Assembly: GCA_964019695.1 (NCBI GenBank)
Contig: OZ026524.1
Span: forward strand, 24,263,656-24,327,655
DNA: 64,000 bases
Source of the DNA: Loripinus fragilis
Taxonomy: Eukaryota; Mollusca; Bivalvia; Lucinida; Lucinidae
Direction of reading: 5' to 3'
Part shown: in pieces, positions 44,101 to 51,959 of the stretch
Layout of the letters: each line of letters starts with the position of its first letter
Position numbering within the stretch: position 1 is the stretch's first letter
Notes under the pieces: model-generated
Told to the model about the DNA's origin: nothing
Seen by the model: the letters and a program-made list of their open reading frames with translations, nothing else
Database searches by the model: none
Position numbers and translations under genes: made by a program

Positions 44101-45312
44101 AGATAAAATAAAAAAAGTTGCAAAACATTTATTTTACACAGAAGATAAATGACAACTTTAATAAGAAAATATGTTGTCTTTTGGATGTCTTGTTACGGTA
44201 AATGTCCTGTAGCTCTTCTTAAAGGTGCCGTGGGTTGGTCTGCAGTTTGTGATTGTGGTATTTCCTGATTATACTCACTTTTTTTTATCTATTGACATCA
44301 CTTTTGTATGTTTGTTTGATTTGATTCCAGTCAACAATTTTTCAGTTATATGTCAGAAAGGGTCTTCCTGGGTTGAACCAATACTAAGCAAGGATAAAAT
44401 GTGCCTTGCTCAAGGACACAACACAGTGACACCGGTGAGGCTCGAATCTGCAAACTCTTGGCTTGAGTCAAACACGCTACCACTGAGCCAAAGCGCTCCC
44501 AATGTTTTTTCAGATGATAGCATCATTTACTTTATCATAAGCAGTGAATTCAATGCGTATCAAATATGAATAAAATTGACATTTTTCTACAGTGAAAAGA
44601 TATCATATCAATTCACCAGTGAGTGATGTATTTATATCTTTTCATTGTAGCCAAACAAGGCTTCTTGATAATTCTAGGACTGGAACGTTTTCCAAAAGGT
44701 TTTTTAGTGCAAGGTTTTAGTCAGGAATAAGGCTACACATGTTACAACTTCAATTTCATACCCATGTGGTCTGGTTTAGCGCTAGTTTGCACGTGAGGTC
44801 TCAGCCAAAGCACACTTGAAAGACTTTCCTAAAATGCTGATTTCTTATATTTCATTCATTAAAATGTCATTCTAAGCCATTTCCTTGGTGCAAACGTTGT
44901 TTACACCCAATGTTATACCCAAATAACACACTAGAAGGTCAAATCAGACGAGAAACTGACCAGGAAAATTCTCCTTTGAGAATATTATATTTTCCTCTCA
45001 GTTAATACCAAATATATTTCATCTTGTGTGGTGAAAATATCAACAATTTCAATCGAGAAAATACTTATTTTTCACCACACTCACTGAAATATAGTTGGTA
45101 TTCATCTAAAAAAAAAGTATCCTCTGTGTTATAAAAAGTGGTAACCATTCACTGGATCATCAGACAACAATAATCATGATAGATTACCCAGCATGTCAAG
45201 AGTTAATGAGAAAACCATAGATACTTACCTGACAGTTTCCAACATGAGCTATGGAGTCAGTTACTAATGTTTTCAGTTGTATATACATGTGTCCAGATGA
45301 TCCACTTTTCAC
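26063..45312 (-). CDS. rubcn: Rubicon-like protein, C-terminal exons: complement(join(26063..26123,27883..27955,43999..44092,45229..45312))
   Basis: Rubicon binds the Beclin1-UVRAG-VPS34 complex and Rab7 on late endosomes and restrains autophagosome and endosome maturation. Four minus-strand exons encode the last 103 residues: VKSGSSGHMYIQLKTL, then HVGNCQFCHCFGFICEMC, DQKDIIFPYELQKVTICQ, GCKTCFHKKC and HKCPKCSRIEARRQRL, then an acidic tail EESVEEDDNADEDS and stop. This is the Cys/His-rich zinc region of the Rubicon-homology domain shared with PLEKHM1, DEF8 and Pacer. The DIIFPxEL and xRIxARRxxL spellings and acidic tail fit Rubicon best. All introns are GT-AG and the phases join exactly (0, 1, 2). 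The 5' exons (RUN domain and the rest) were not found. One intron is 16 kb, filled by satellites and LINEs. Confidence 0.85.
26280..26900. other. rubcn intron, unclassified
   Basis: AT-rich sequence without recognisable repeats. A 78-codon frame at 26574-26810 has no family resemblance that I can name and no splice support; I do not call it a gene. Confidence 0.4.
26915..27860. repeat. long 'gctcataaatgtt'-type element with separated arms
   Basis: 'ttataaaatcattttcaaac' and 'cttaactcaactgcatg' at about 26912-26950 and 'gctcagttgggttgagcaag' 'aaaaaagttttataaccc' at about 27810-27845 are inverted arms of the family at 17160. About 750 bp lies between them, bounded on both sides by 'cagacataagttaagcatc' (27021) and its mirror 'gatgcttaacttatgtctg' (27731), a second, nested inverted-end element. 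Confidence 0.6.
27883..27955 (-). CDS. rubcn: rubcn exon, last zinc ligands
   Basis: Minus strand: acceptor tttcttattttttcag, exon GA TGT AAA ACA TGC..., donor GCAAG|gtaacg. It encodes [G]CKTCFHKKC, FVPHKCPKC and SRIEA with phase 1 entry and phase 2 exit. The C-x2-C-F-H-x2-C ... C-x2-C spacing is the terminal zinc motif of the Rubicon-homology domain. Confidence 0.92.
28015..28325. other. rubcn intron, MITE fragment only
   Basis: 28085-28150 has 'acactaataaggctgcttct' and 'gatcagtctgatctggattt', a decayed hairpin of the 13670 family. Nothing else recognised. Confidence 0.4.
28330..28990. repeat. ~42-bp minisatellite, about 16 units
   Basis: Unit: caccaaatatgggcatgaag then gccatcttagttgggtaaatt. 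About sixteen units run from 'caccatatatgagcttgg' to 'gccatcttagttggatta'. Isolated units recur at 43240-43370, and the same words occur inside the ~475-bp repeat at 42540 and 43015 (atatgggcatg.t.gccatc). Confidence 0.85.
28991..29246. other. rubcn intron spacer between two arrays
   Basis: Includes 'aatgtcgccttttggcgaac' (29050), a short inverted repeat (gtcgcc...ggcgac-like), and 'caagggagataacctaaaca'. No exon seen; the frame at 28989-29234 has no support. Confidence 0.4.
29247..31137 (-). mobile_element. composite ~141-bp array element (copy 3, reversed)
   Basis: Starts 'ttatgcccccaaaggaactt' with (gtcc)n 'ctgtccgtccgtccgtccgt' and ends 'ttcctttgggggcattcgtc' 'acgtgactgtgacatttctt'. It holds about twelve reversed units. 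The ends match copies 1 and 2, so the array moves or is copied as a unit with its ends. It lies in the 16-kb rubcn intron. Confidence 0.85.
31380..33615 (+). repeat. ~170-bp tandem array with 338-bp higher-order structure, GGTGAGCTA-ended element
   Basis: The core 'gctcaagggcagctaactc' recurs about 12 times every 153-180 bp. From about 32.2 kb the pattern alternates: 'cgctcaagggcaggtaactc' at about 32202, 32540 and 32878, and 'cgctcaaggacagctaactc' at about 32363, 32701 and 33039. The period is 338 bp. The right end is 'cagacggacgcatgcacag', then the hairpin 'agctcaccctgagcctt' and 'ggctctggtgagctaaaaa'. The left end was not resolved. Confidence 0.8.
33735..33812 (-). repeat. 'aactcggcccctaac' minisatellite, short
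   Basis: About four degenerate ~16-bp units: ctgacaaactcggcccct, aacaaactcccccctgg, caaactaggcccccaa. It is the reverse complement of the array at 41305-41400. Confidence 0.65.
33814..34018. repeat. ~205-bp dispersed repeat, copy 1 (interrupted by LINE)
   Basis: 'aatattgtgcatttgtttca' to 'cggcttatttctgtaaaaat' is almost identical to 40638-40848 in the same orientation. The homology breaks at 34019, where LINE sequence begins. Both copies keep a minus-strand frame with FETPHNGASGMGMHCLPMSC. Confidence 0.75.
34019..35220 (+). pseudogene. L1/Tx1-like LINE, 3' fragment with frameshifts
   Basis: Plus-strand pieces of an ORF2 C-terminus lie in three frames. Piece one is NIREDWKALLKEENLL (34020-34200). 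Piece two is LRNFQYKYLMRIVPNNRYLF followed by CDFCSMQEENNAHLFWDF (34260-34497), a C-x2-C...H zinc-knuckle-like block typical of L1-type ORF2 ends. Piece three is ILLAKYYIYASKYKQ and FKNILKQRKEIEHY (34500-34765). It is 5'-truncated and broken by at least one frameshift and a stop. The A-rich tail region to about 35220 contains 'gctcaataaaagcttggc', a likely polyadenylation signal. Confidence 0.75.
35534..38062 (-). mobile_element. 5'-truncated L1/Tx1-like LINE with 15-bp target duplication
   Basis: The direct repeat GACCAAATCTAATTA flanks the element exactly (35519-35533 and 38063-38077). The coding strand is minus. The 5' end is cut inside the endonuclease domain. The 3' end at about 35534 has no poly-A, only '...gcgtcacaaatatgg'. 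It converges on the plus-strand LINE fragment ending near 35220, so these are two insertions, not a twin-primed one. Confidence 0.75.
35938..38070 (-). pseudogene. LINE ORF2 (partial endonuclease + reverse transcriptase)
   Basis: The open frame extends upstream of the first ATG (37857) to about 38070 and reads KLIILGDFNFVEFND, then ASRIDRIYV and GISDHKLILL, the last three motifs of the APE-type endonuclease. The RT follows with GIITLIFKNK, NWRPISLLNLDYKI, ALDQEKAFDRIEHNFL (motif A Asp), QGCPLSMFLYALGLEP and QHADDTIVI (catalytic ADD). These spellings fit the L1/Tx1 group. The frame stops at TSNWK, before the usual C-terminal zinc knuckle, so both ends are defective. About 710 codons without a stop suggests a recent copy. 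Confidence 0.85.
38078..38280 (-). repeat. tRNA-Thr-like SINE, reversed
   Basis: Reversed, the head reads gagaagcccccgtggtgtag, tggataagtgc, cttgtaaaccaggggtcgca and ggttcgattcccggcttctc. The 7-bp acceptor stem (GAGAAGC/GCTTCTC) is perfect and an anticodon-like TGT sits in CTTGTAA. The anticodon and T stems are mispaired, so it is not a functional tRNA. The body has 'ggcggtactggtttctaccc', as in the other SINEs. Confidence 0.7.
38640..39480. repeat. ~155-bp degenerate tandem repeat, 4-5 units
   Basis: 'gagttatctcccttgaaag', 'aaggggaaagcttgtgcgct', 'cctttgagatattttg' and 'atatcagatc.agacggtgtg' recur about every 155 bp, decaying toward the right. No coding content. Confidence 0.75.
39500..39955. 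other. rubcn intron, unclassified
   Basis: Looks less AT-rich than its surroundings between about 39600 and 39950 (ggaaacctttgagagataccg; cgtgtcgaacccgacgag). The 60-codon frame 39768-39950 has no family match that I recognise and no splice support. Confidence 0.35.
39963..40150. repeat. ~36-bp minisatellite and poly-C tract
   Basis: Units of 'gaattccatgggtggttggtg' and 'tcagaggaaatt' occur four times, followed by a-tract/'cttcttccccc' and about 20 consecutive C (about 40124-40145). The core 'catgggtggttggt' also occurs at 35466 and 38279-38325. Confidence 0.8.
40638..40848. repeat. ~205-bp dispersed repeat, copy 2
   Basis: Uninterrupted counterpart of 33814-34018. It continues past the break point as 'gagtgatagaatagatgagt', which defines the LINE insertion point in copy 1. 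Confidence 0.75.
41305..41400 (+). repeat. 'ggggccgagttggtta' minisatellite
   Basis: Six ~16-17-bp units: aggggccaagttggtt, aggggccgagtttgtg, ggggccgagttggtc and so on. It is in inverse orientation to 33735-33812, 7.5 kb away. Confidence 0.8.
41620..43240 (+). repeat. ~475-bp tandem array, GGTGAGCTA-ended element
   Basis: 'gaccttgatgttaagtaggt' and 'caaggtcaacctaggatcac' recur at about 42402 and 42880, and a diverged copy is at about 41945. About 3.3 units. The right end 'ggacggacgacagacggac' then the hairpin 'agctcacctcggagcc' / 'ggctcaggtgagctaaaaa' is shared with the 31.4-33.6 kb array. Confidence 0.8.
43376..43966. mobile_element. ~590-bp inverted-end element, copy 2
   Basis: Reverse-oriented counterpart of 18712-19310: 'acgtgcattaagaggctatt' left, 'aatagcccctaaatgcacat' right. 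It ends 30 bp before the rubcn exon at 43999. The 63-codon frame at 43441-43632 is not a gene. Confidence 0.8.
43999..44092 (-). CDS. rubcn: rubcn exon, first zinc ligands
   Basis: Minus strand: acceptor ctttttacag, exon TTC TGT CAT TGT..., donor GTCAAG|gtaatt. The 94 bp encode FCHCFGFICEMCRDQKDII and FPYELQKVTICQ plus one base. GFICExC and DIIFPxEL are diagnostic of the Rubicon-homology family. Confidence 0.93.
44200..44505 (-). repeat. tRNA SINE (reversed) next to a 'gtatttcctgat' repeat
   Basis: 44330-44505 is the reversed SINE (gattccagtcaacaattttt ... gtgaggctcgaatctgcaaa ... accactgagccaaagcgctc). 44222-44290 (tgcagtttgtgattgtggta, tttcctgattatactcac) recurs at 50840-50895 and reversed at 62860-62905. 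Confidence 0.75.
44570..45228. other. rubcn intron with short inverted pairs
   Basis: 'atattatattttcctctcag' to 'caccacactcactgaaat' (about 44985-45085) contains a loose hairpin (aatatatttcatcttgtgtg against caccacactcactgaaatata). No exon other than the one at 45229. Confidence 0.4.
45229..45312 (-). CDS. rubcn: rubcn exon
   Basis: Minus strand: acceptor tgtgaattttgcag, donor CTGTCAG|gtaagt. The 84 bp (phase 0 to 0) encode VKSGSSGHMYIQLKTLVTDS and IAHVGNCQ. This helix precedes the zinc region in Rubicon relatives, where the pattern is x-K-x-G-x-L-...-HV-x2-C. The expected upstream exon was not found. Confidence 0.85.
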
Positions 45313-45419
45313 CTGCAAAATTCACATTCAAATCTTACTACATGTAGTAAACCTATCTTAAAGGCCACCCGTATTAGGCAATCACATGCCTTGCAAAGTT
45401 TAACCCTTTGTTAGCTGGA

Positions 45420-47260
45420 AATGCCTAAACAGGTACTTAACCCATTTATGCCTTATGAAATTTCCCTCTATTATTAATTGGAACAGTCCATTTCTGTTTT
45501 AAGGGATGTTTAATGGTATTTTTTATTTTTATGAAAATTTTGATACAAAATTCTGTAAGCAAACAGTGGGGACCCTGATCTTGGTCTGCACTGTTTGCTT
45601 ACATCCCACAAAAAGGACACTAGGCATATATGGGTTAAGCTGACAGTATAGACTGAGATGAAATGCCACATGCTGCGGCATCTGTTTGTGCATAAAAACA
45701 ATCTTCAGGGACAGAAATACATCATTTTCTTGATATGTTGACAGGCAAGCCCTTAATATACAAAATGGACAATTCCATACTTATTGCATCAATATGTATG
45801 GGAAATTCCATCAGAATGAAAAGGATTAATAGTAGTTTCATATCCTCATGATTTCTAAAATCATGAACTTAAAAATTCAAATATTAAAACTCGCAGTATT
45901 GCCTTTAAGATATTAACAATATCAAGTTTAAACGGTTAATCTTAAAACAAATCAGAGTTTGTGAAGCTATTATAACTTGCTGAAATTAGCAGTTTAAGGC
46001 TGACTTTCTATGGAAAGCAGCCATGAAATACCCAATTCAGGAGTTATCCTGAAATCTTTAACAAATGTTTACAACTCTTTTTGTACTGATGGATTTTTCC
46101 AGACATATTGATTCAATAAAGATGGATTTGTCCATTATATTTATTAAGGGGCCACAGGTTTGAATTTCCAAAATATGATGTATATGTGCCCCGGAATATT
46201 GGTTTCATATTAGTAAACAGTGCATTTCATCTCCGTCTTTCCTGTTTGCTAAATATGTAATTTACTGGTTTCCAGTACAATTTTAAGTTTGGTATTCTAT
46301 TTTTTAGAAAAGTGGTAATGTTGAGAAGATACAGTAAAACCTGTGGAAAAAGGCCACTCAAAAATAGACAAAACAAAGATCTTGGTGACAATACTTTTGA
46401 CCTACATTAAGCGATAATTGGTCTTGGAAATCAATTTGTAATCTTTTTGAGAGTGGCTGTTTTACACACGTTTTACTGTAAAGTAAATTTTAAAATGCTT
46501 GAGCCAAACCTCATTTTCAACTCTACATGCATGGTAATTTTTCATGATTTTTTGTTGTCCTGCTGATTTTTTTCAAATCAAACTTTTTTGAAAAATTCTT
46601 TCAGGAATAGCAGCAGGGTGCCAAACAGTTTGGATCCAGAGCAAGCCAACTTTATGTTGGGCCTGATCTGGGTCCAAACTGATTGCAAAGATTATCAGCA
46701 GATGACAAAAGTCGCCAACAGCAAGGAAAGAGTTACATGGGCACAACTCCAAAAAAGAAGAAAAAAATACAGTTCAGCTATTTTTCATGGAATATCAATA
46801 CAAGAGCCAGAAATTTCAAGACCCTAGCATGTATAGTTTCAAAGGCACATGGGTGAAATTTCAAATTTTCTTTAAATCCTGAACTTATGAAATTAAAATT
46901 ATAAAACTTGCAATACACTTAATTAACAATTTCAAGATTGAATGGTCATTGTCTTTAGATAAACTGAAAATTGATCAGACTGAAGTTGTTATAATCTGTC
47001 TAATACAGTATTTTGAGGCTGTCTTCCTAAAAAAAAAGTCAGCCTTAAAATGCTGAATTCGGCAAGTTATAATAGCTTCACAAACTCTCATTTAACTTCC
47101 AATTAAACTTTTAAACTTGAAATTGTTTATATTTTATAGGCAATACTGCAAGTTTTCACCAAGCCAGTATGTATCACTTTCTAAAGAAAGTCAGCCTCAA
47201 AATCCTGAAAACAGAAATAATCCTGAAAACTTTCACCCATGAAGTGTAAGAAATTTCAAG
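45420..47260. repeat. MITE cluster upstream of rubcn exons
   Basis: 45440-45620 is a 'tgatcttggtctgcactgttt' palindromic MITE. 45950-46085 and 46985-47240 hold 'gtcagcctcaaaat' hairpins. 46328-46485 is a 'tacagtaaaacctgtgg'/'gttttactgta' MITE. 46590-46740 is a 'gatcaggcc' hairpin. No exon recognised among them. Confidence 0.6.
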
Positions 47261-47719
47261 ACCCTAACATGCATGGTTCCAAAGATAATGGAAGCACTTT
47301 CTCATTTTTTTTTTAAAGAAGGGAGTACACTGGGAAAATGCAATAGTTGTCTACCTTTAAGCATCACTAATACTTACACTTTGCAGCAATTGAGAATCAG
47401 ATAGTTTATTAAACCAAATAAGGCTTTATTTTCATGAGAATCATCTGTTCAGAGCAGGTGAATCACATGAAATATTAACTCTTTACATGCTGTGTAATTT
47501 TGCATGTTTTTTGTCCTCTGCTAGCTTTTTTTTTCAAAACTAACTTTTTCAAAGAAAAAATCTTTCAAAAACACTATCAAAGTGTCAAAACAGTTTGGAT
47601 CCAGATAAGGACCAACAAAGCAGATAGGTTATGAAGGCTTCATTTTCATATGAATCATCTGTTATAGTAATTAAGTAAAAAATTGAATAAGAATATAAGA
47701 ATGCATCACCTCCTGAAAT

Positions 47720-48165
47720 CATGATTGGTCTTTTACATGTTTGTTTTGATTTGTTTGTTTGATTTGATTCTTTATGTCCCAGTCAACAAGTGTCTTGTTC
47801 AAAGATACAACACAGTGACTCTACCGGTGTCGAGTCTCAAAACACTTTGATCCCTAGTGTCAATGAGCGGATCCAGAAAGTTTTGTCAGAGGGGGTCCAA
47901 CTCAACTCAGGCATTTTTTTTTTTTAGTTGAGGAAGAGGAGAGAGGGGACCCAAATACCACTGAAAGAGGGCCATTATCGGGCGGCTGATGATGGCCCAA
48001 CATTGAATGCTGGCTGGTAGCTTTGTGATTTTTCAGGGTATACACTCCAGTATGCTAAGAAACCCTATAGCTTTGTGATTTTCAGGGGGGTCTGCACCCC
48101 TGTCCCCCCTCTGGATCCGCGCATGAGTGTACCCTTTACCAACTGAGCCACTGCGCTCCAATGTT
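47720..48165 (-). repeat. tRNA SINE (reversed), interrupted
   Basis: 'tttatgtcccagtcaacaag' to 'acaacacagtgactctaccg' is the SINE body, and 'accaactgagccactgcgct' at 48138 is the reversed head. The ~280 bp between (gagaggggacccaaatacc, cccctctggatccgcgc) is a foreign insertion with 'gatccagaaagttttg' and 'ctggatccgcgcatg' at its edges. Confidence 0.6.
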
Positions 48166-48477
48166 TTACATGTGAACCTTATCCTGCCAATATTTTTTAT
48201 CTTAAAAATGTCTTCTGCTAATAAACTGCATGAAATTCTAAGGCTCTACAGAATACTTTCACAATGGAAGCAAACACTATGAACCCTGATCAGACTGCTC
48301 CTCTCATCTGGGTCCATAATGTATGTAATAAAGATTACTAAAGAGTATAGGCAGATGAGAGAGCAGATGACAATTGTGGTGAATGACGAGAAATGGTTTA
48401 AAGGTGTAAATTGGCAAATATGGAAGCATACAGGCCTCCAGATAAAAGTGCATACTGAAAAATTATTTTTCTATTTT

Positions 48478-48640
48478 TCTCAATCAAAACACATGTTGTG
48501 GGTACTCAAAAGAACCGTCTCAATGAGACGGTTCTTTTGAGCACCCAAAACACATGTTAAAATTGATAGGTAAATGCAATCTTTGGTGCACAAACTATCC
48601 TTATCTGGACCTATGATGCATACATACATTTCAAAACACA
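48478..48640. repeat. palindromic MITE, 'gtctcaatgagac' family
   Basis: caaaagaaccgtctcaatg / agacggttcttttgagc, a 19-bp-arm hairpin between 'cacatgttgtgggtactc' and 'cacccaaaacacatgtt'. The cleanest copy in the window. Confidence 0.8.
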
Positions 48641-48949
48641 TGCCCAGCCACCTTGTTATGACATGTTAGGATTACTACACTAAGGGTGTAAAATCTGTAT
48701 GCATCGCCCAAACGCCTATCATGCAATTAGTAGTAGATGGATAACAAAATGAATAAGCTGGCTCCTTGTATTAAAGTCAGGACTGGTTGGAGTGGGAGGG
48801 TAGCAAAAATCACTAATCATTTAAAATTTAGCCCTGAATCACTTTAAAGTAAGATGAAATCTTGAATTTCTACAAATAAGGCTGTTATCTGCTTTTCATT
48901 CACCATTTGAATTGTGGTGGGTTCATCTGCAAAGGCTGATCAGCAATTG

Positions 48950-49205
48950 ATTTTTTGTTTTTTTCTGGTTTTATGTCCCAGACAACAGCTAGCTGCTATG
49001 GTCATGTCAAGATGGTCAGTTAGCCTAACCACACTTTTTTCCTGGGCAAGCTTGACTAAGTGGTTAATCAGTACTATGTGCTCATACTTTCGCTTGTATC
49101 TGACAACAACCCTCCTTGAATCAGCAGTAGGAGAAGAATGTAGAAAATATTTCAAGATCAATCTCCATGAAATTATGGGACCTGGCAATCCGACTCGATA
49201 CAATT
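48950..49205 (-). repeat. second SINE family, headless copy
   Basis: Shares 'atgtcccagacaacagct', 'atggtcatgtc', 'gttagcctaaccacactttt' and 'aagcttgactaagtggtta' with 25395-25712. The tRNA-like head is absent. Confidence 0.65.
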
Positions 49206-49594
49206 GTTTTCATTTGTTTTCTAAAAAGGATAATAGCTAACTTGCTATCAATAATTTTTTAATATTCTAGCTAGTCTCTTTAGCTGAGCAGGCTGATTTG
49301 AACCTTAACTGCTTGCAATCCCCATAGGTTTTTTTACATAGAAGCCTATAAAATGAACGTATTATCTGCTTAAGAAGGGAGGAAAAGAAATGGGTAGGTT
49401 TCTCTAACTTAGGAGACCCTGGCCCCTAACAGAATAGGTAGGAAAATCCCAGACAAGGTTATTTAGGCATAACATATTAATGCATGCATATACCTTTACC
49501 ATTAATGGCCCCTGCAAAAATGCATCTGAAAATTCCACCTGCTTAAGTGGTCTGCTGTACATATTTGCTAACATTTATGACAAACAGTAAGTGT

Positions 49595-49735
49595 AGAAGC
49601 AAACAGTGTGGACCCAGATCAGACTGCTCCTATAGGAGCAGGCTGAACTGGGTCTAGACTGTTTGACAAAGGGGCTTCTAAAACATTCCAGCAAAAGGAG
49701 ACGACTTGTTGTGATTGGTGCTTTAATGGTTAATG
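49595..49735. repeat. palindromic MITE, 'gatctgggccc' family
   Basis: 'cagatcagactgctcctata' / 'ggagcaggctgaactgggtc' hairpin, closing with 'gtgattggtgctttaatggt'. Sister of 13670-13920. Confidence 0.7.
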
Positions 49736-49894
49736 CATGCATATATTATAACAAGCCCCAAGTCCATTTTTAATTTTTGTACCTTTGAACTGCCATCATT
49801 CTCTTTTACCTGAAAGTTAGGATCAGTTTTAAAAACAATTTACCTTATTTGACCTTAAGCAAATTTGTTTAGAGTAAAATTGTAATTATTATCT

Positions 49895-50050
49895 TACCCA
49901 TCAATTTATACTTATGTTTTGGGTGCTCAAAAGAACCGCCTCATTGAGACTGTTCTTTTGAGTACCCACAACACATGTTTTGGTTAAGAAATCAAAATAA
50001 ATCACATTGAGTACCCACAACACATGTTTTGGTTAAGAAATCAAAATAAA
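49895..50050. repeat. palindromic MITE with a 46-bp direct duplication
   Basis: Hairpin 'caaaagaaccgcctcattga' / 'gactgttcttttgagtaccc'. The following 'cacatgttttggttaagaaa' and 'tcaaaataaatcaca' segment is present twice in direct tandem. Confidence 0.75.
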
Positions 50051-50160
50051 TCACAGTTTTCTCTGGAGGACTGCCTAATAAGCTCAATGTGTGCATAATT
50101 TTAAAGACAATGAATATTTGCAAATACGTATTCTACTTTATATTAATTGCAGGTAAAACA

Positions 50161-50480
50161 ACATCTGAATTAAGGGTGAGGTTGGCGCCGTGAAACCAGT
50201 TTAAGCCCTTCAGTAAAATAGTTTACTGACCGTTCCAAGGTGGTACTTCTTTTATGGATCTTTTATGTTTTTTCTGTCATGTGTTTGCTATGCCTTTGTG
50301 TGCGTCTGTTTATATAGGTCTTGTGGTCACCTGCTGGGAAAGGGCTGACCTCTTGGCTCACATTTGTGTGGTCTAGCTGTGAGTTTATCACTTTCCCATT
50401 GGTATCCTGGGGCAGGCGTGGTACTTGATTGTATCGATTCCTGATCTTTGCACCCTTATTTACTTTGTACTGTATTTCAA
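50161..50480 (+). mobile_element. 3' end of the Penelope-like element, second copy
   Basis: 'aagggtgaggttggcgccgt', 'gaccgttccaaggtggtac', 'gtcacctgctgggaaaggg' and 'cgattcctgatctttgcacc' match, in reverse complement, the 3' UTR at 2559-2860. Only the last ~320 bp is present, so the copy is severely 5'-truncated. It shows that this UTR belongs to a mobile family. Confidence 0.85.
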
Positions 50481-51044
50481 AGCAAGATCAGGAATAACTT
50501 GATTGAAATGAACCCCTGTCGGGTTTACCTTAGGGAACAAGCCTAGAAATGCAACAGAATCCAACAACAAAACCCTAAATTTGATTATTTATGGATCATT
50601 CTGATGATAGATTTCATTACCGGATATTGACTCAAGCTGTGAATTCTACTGCAATGCCATTATAAATTCGTCCCTATAATAACACAAAACACTGTAGATC
50701 CAGATCAGCTGGCTTCTGATGAACCCATCTGATAAGAATTAATCCTGTTTCATGCTTGGGAAAGAGAGAGCTGACTGTGTTACTTTATTTGTTTTCCTGG
50801 TGTCTCGTGATGGTTGAGTGGCTCTTCCTCGTGGTGCCATGGGGTTGTCTGCGGTTTGTGATTTTGGTATTTCCTGATCACACTCACTTTCTATTTTTCC
50901 AAGTGGAATGATACAAGTTATTATATATTAACCAAATGTAAGTTTTAAAGAAGTATTGTAAATACAAATATTCAGCATGATAAGGGTTAACTGAAATGGT
51001 CAGACTTCAAAGGTGCACTCGAGTAGTGTTTATTTGATAAATGA

Positions 51045-51275
51045 ACCGTGACATGTGATTTCCAACAATGTGGCATTTTGACAAGTGTAGACTCAGACGA
51101 GCATGTGCAGCCTCCTTTTAGACTGAGAAACCGTAAGTGGTATTCAGTCAGTAGCTTCACACTCATAGGATATTCGAGCGACAAGCAGAGGCTCTGATCA
51201 GACTGCGCGTATGCGCAGGCTGATCTGAGGCTTTGCTGGTCGCACATACCACATTGTTGGAAATCTCGTGCACTG
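51045..51275. repeat. 'caacaatgtggcattttgac' MITE, full copy
   Basis: Starts 'catgtgatttccaacaatgt' and ends 'acattgttggaaatctcgtg', an inverted pair. The centre holds the hairpin 'gatcagactgcgcgt' / 'atgcgcaggctgatctg'. Copies: 60600-60830, 62290-62560 (partly rearranged), 23590-23780. Confidence 0.8.
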
Positions 51276-51589
51276 GCTCATGTGGTCTGTAAAATACTGT
51301 TTCTGTTAGAAGCTAATAAACCATTTGATGGCCCTGGTATAAAAAAAGTAATCTTCTTAGAAGGAAGATTCTGTACTGTGTTCCCTAAAGTAAGTTAGGA
51401 CAAACTTATTTAGGCCCCAAGGTAGAATTCACTTGCTTGTCCACCAACAATACATAACGATAAATATGTTTTCTTGGCATTTTTTTTAATCTAAATTTTC
51501 TATAGATTTTATAGGAATTCTACCAGTTTGGATTAAAATCAGATATGTCCCCAGTCCAATGATGGCCCAATCTGAAATATGAGTAATAT

Positions 51590-51950
51590 TCAAATGCACT
51601 TGCTTTTGTAACGCAACGTTTGATTGGATAACGTCAGAAATTTGCGACAGTATACTGTCGGAACTAGTTTGACGTCATTAATTACGTCTTATTTCGTTGG
51701 CTGACGTGCGGCTTTTTGCGGCTTGCAACGCTCAAATTTGAGACGAAACTACCAAAGTGCATTAGAATTGGGATAACCATATTCAAAATTTTCATTTGGG
51801 GAGGTATACATATTGTCGGATATACGTTCGGAAAACACCTTTTATAGATCCGCTCACGTGTCGCCGTAAAACTAAATTTCCGATGGTATATCCAACGATA
51901 TACCTCCCCAAATGAAATTTTTTAATACAGTTTTCCCCTAACTATACCAA
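51590..51950. repeat. MITE with 'ggggaggtatac' inverted arms
   Basis: 'aaaattttcatttggggagg' 'tatac' at about 51786 mirrors 'gatatacctccccaaatgaa' 'atttt' at about 51898. To the left, 'atttgcgacagtatactgtc' is a short palindrome also found, decayed, at about 12180-12205. No coding potential. Confidence 0.7.
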
Positions 51951-51959
51951 CGAATTTTC

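Noticed and set aside
47395..47449. Possible minus-strand rubcn exon (acceptor ctgctctgaacag, donor AAAGT|gtaagt; frame DSHENKALFGLINYL)
   Set aside because: The splice sites look good, but the peptide does not match Rubicon and a near-copy of part of the segment occurs at about 47630 as a repeat.
49783..49809. 27-bp minus-strand micro-exon candidate (VKENDGSSK) between ctttcag and gtacaa
   Set aside because: Phase-neutral and short enough to be chance; it does not match the expected Rubicon sequence upstream of VKSG.
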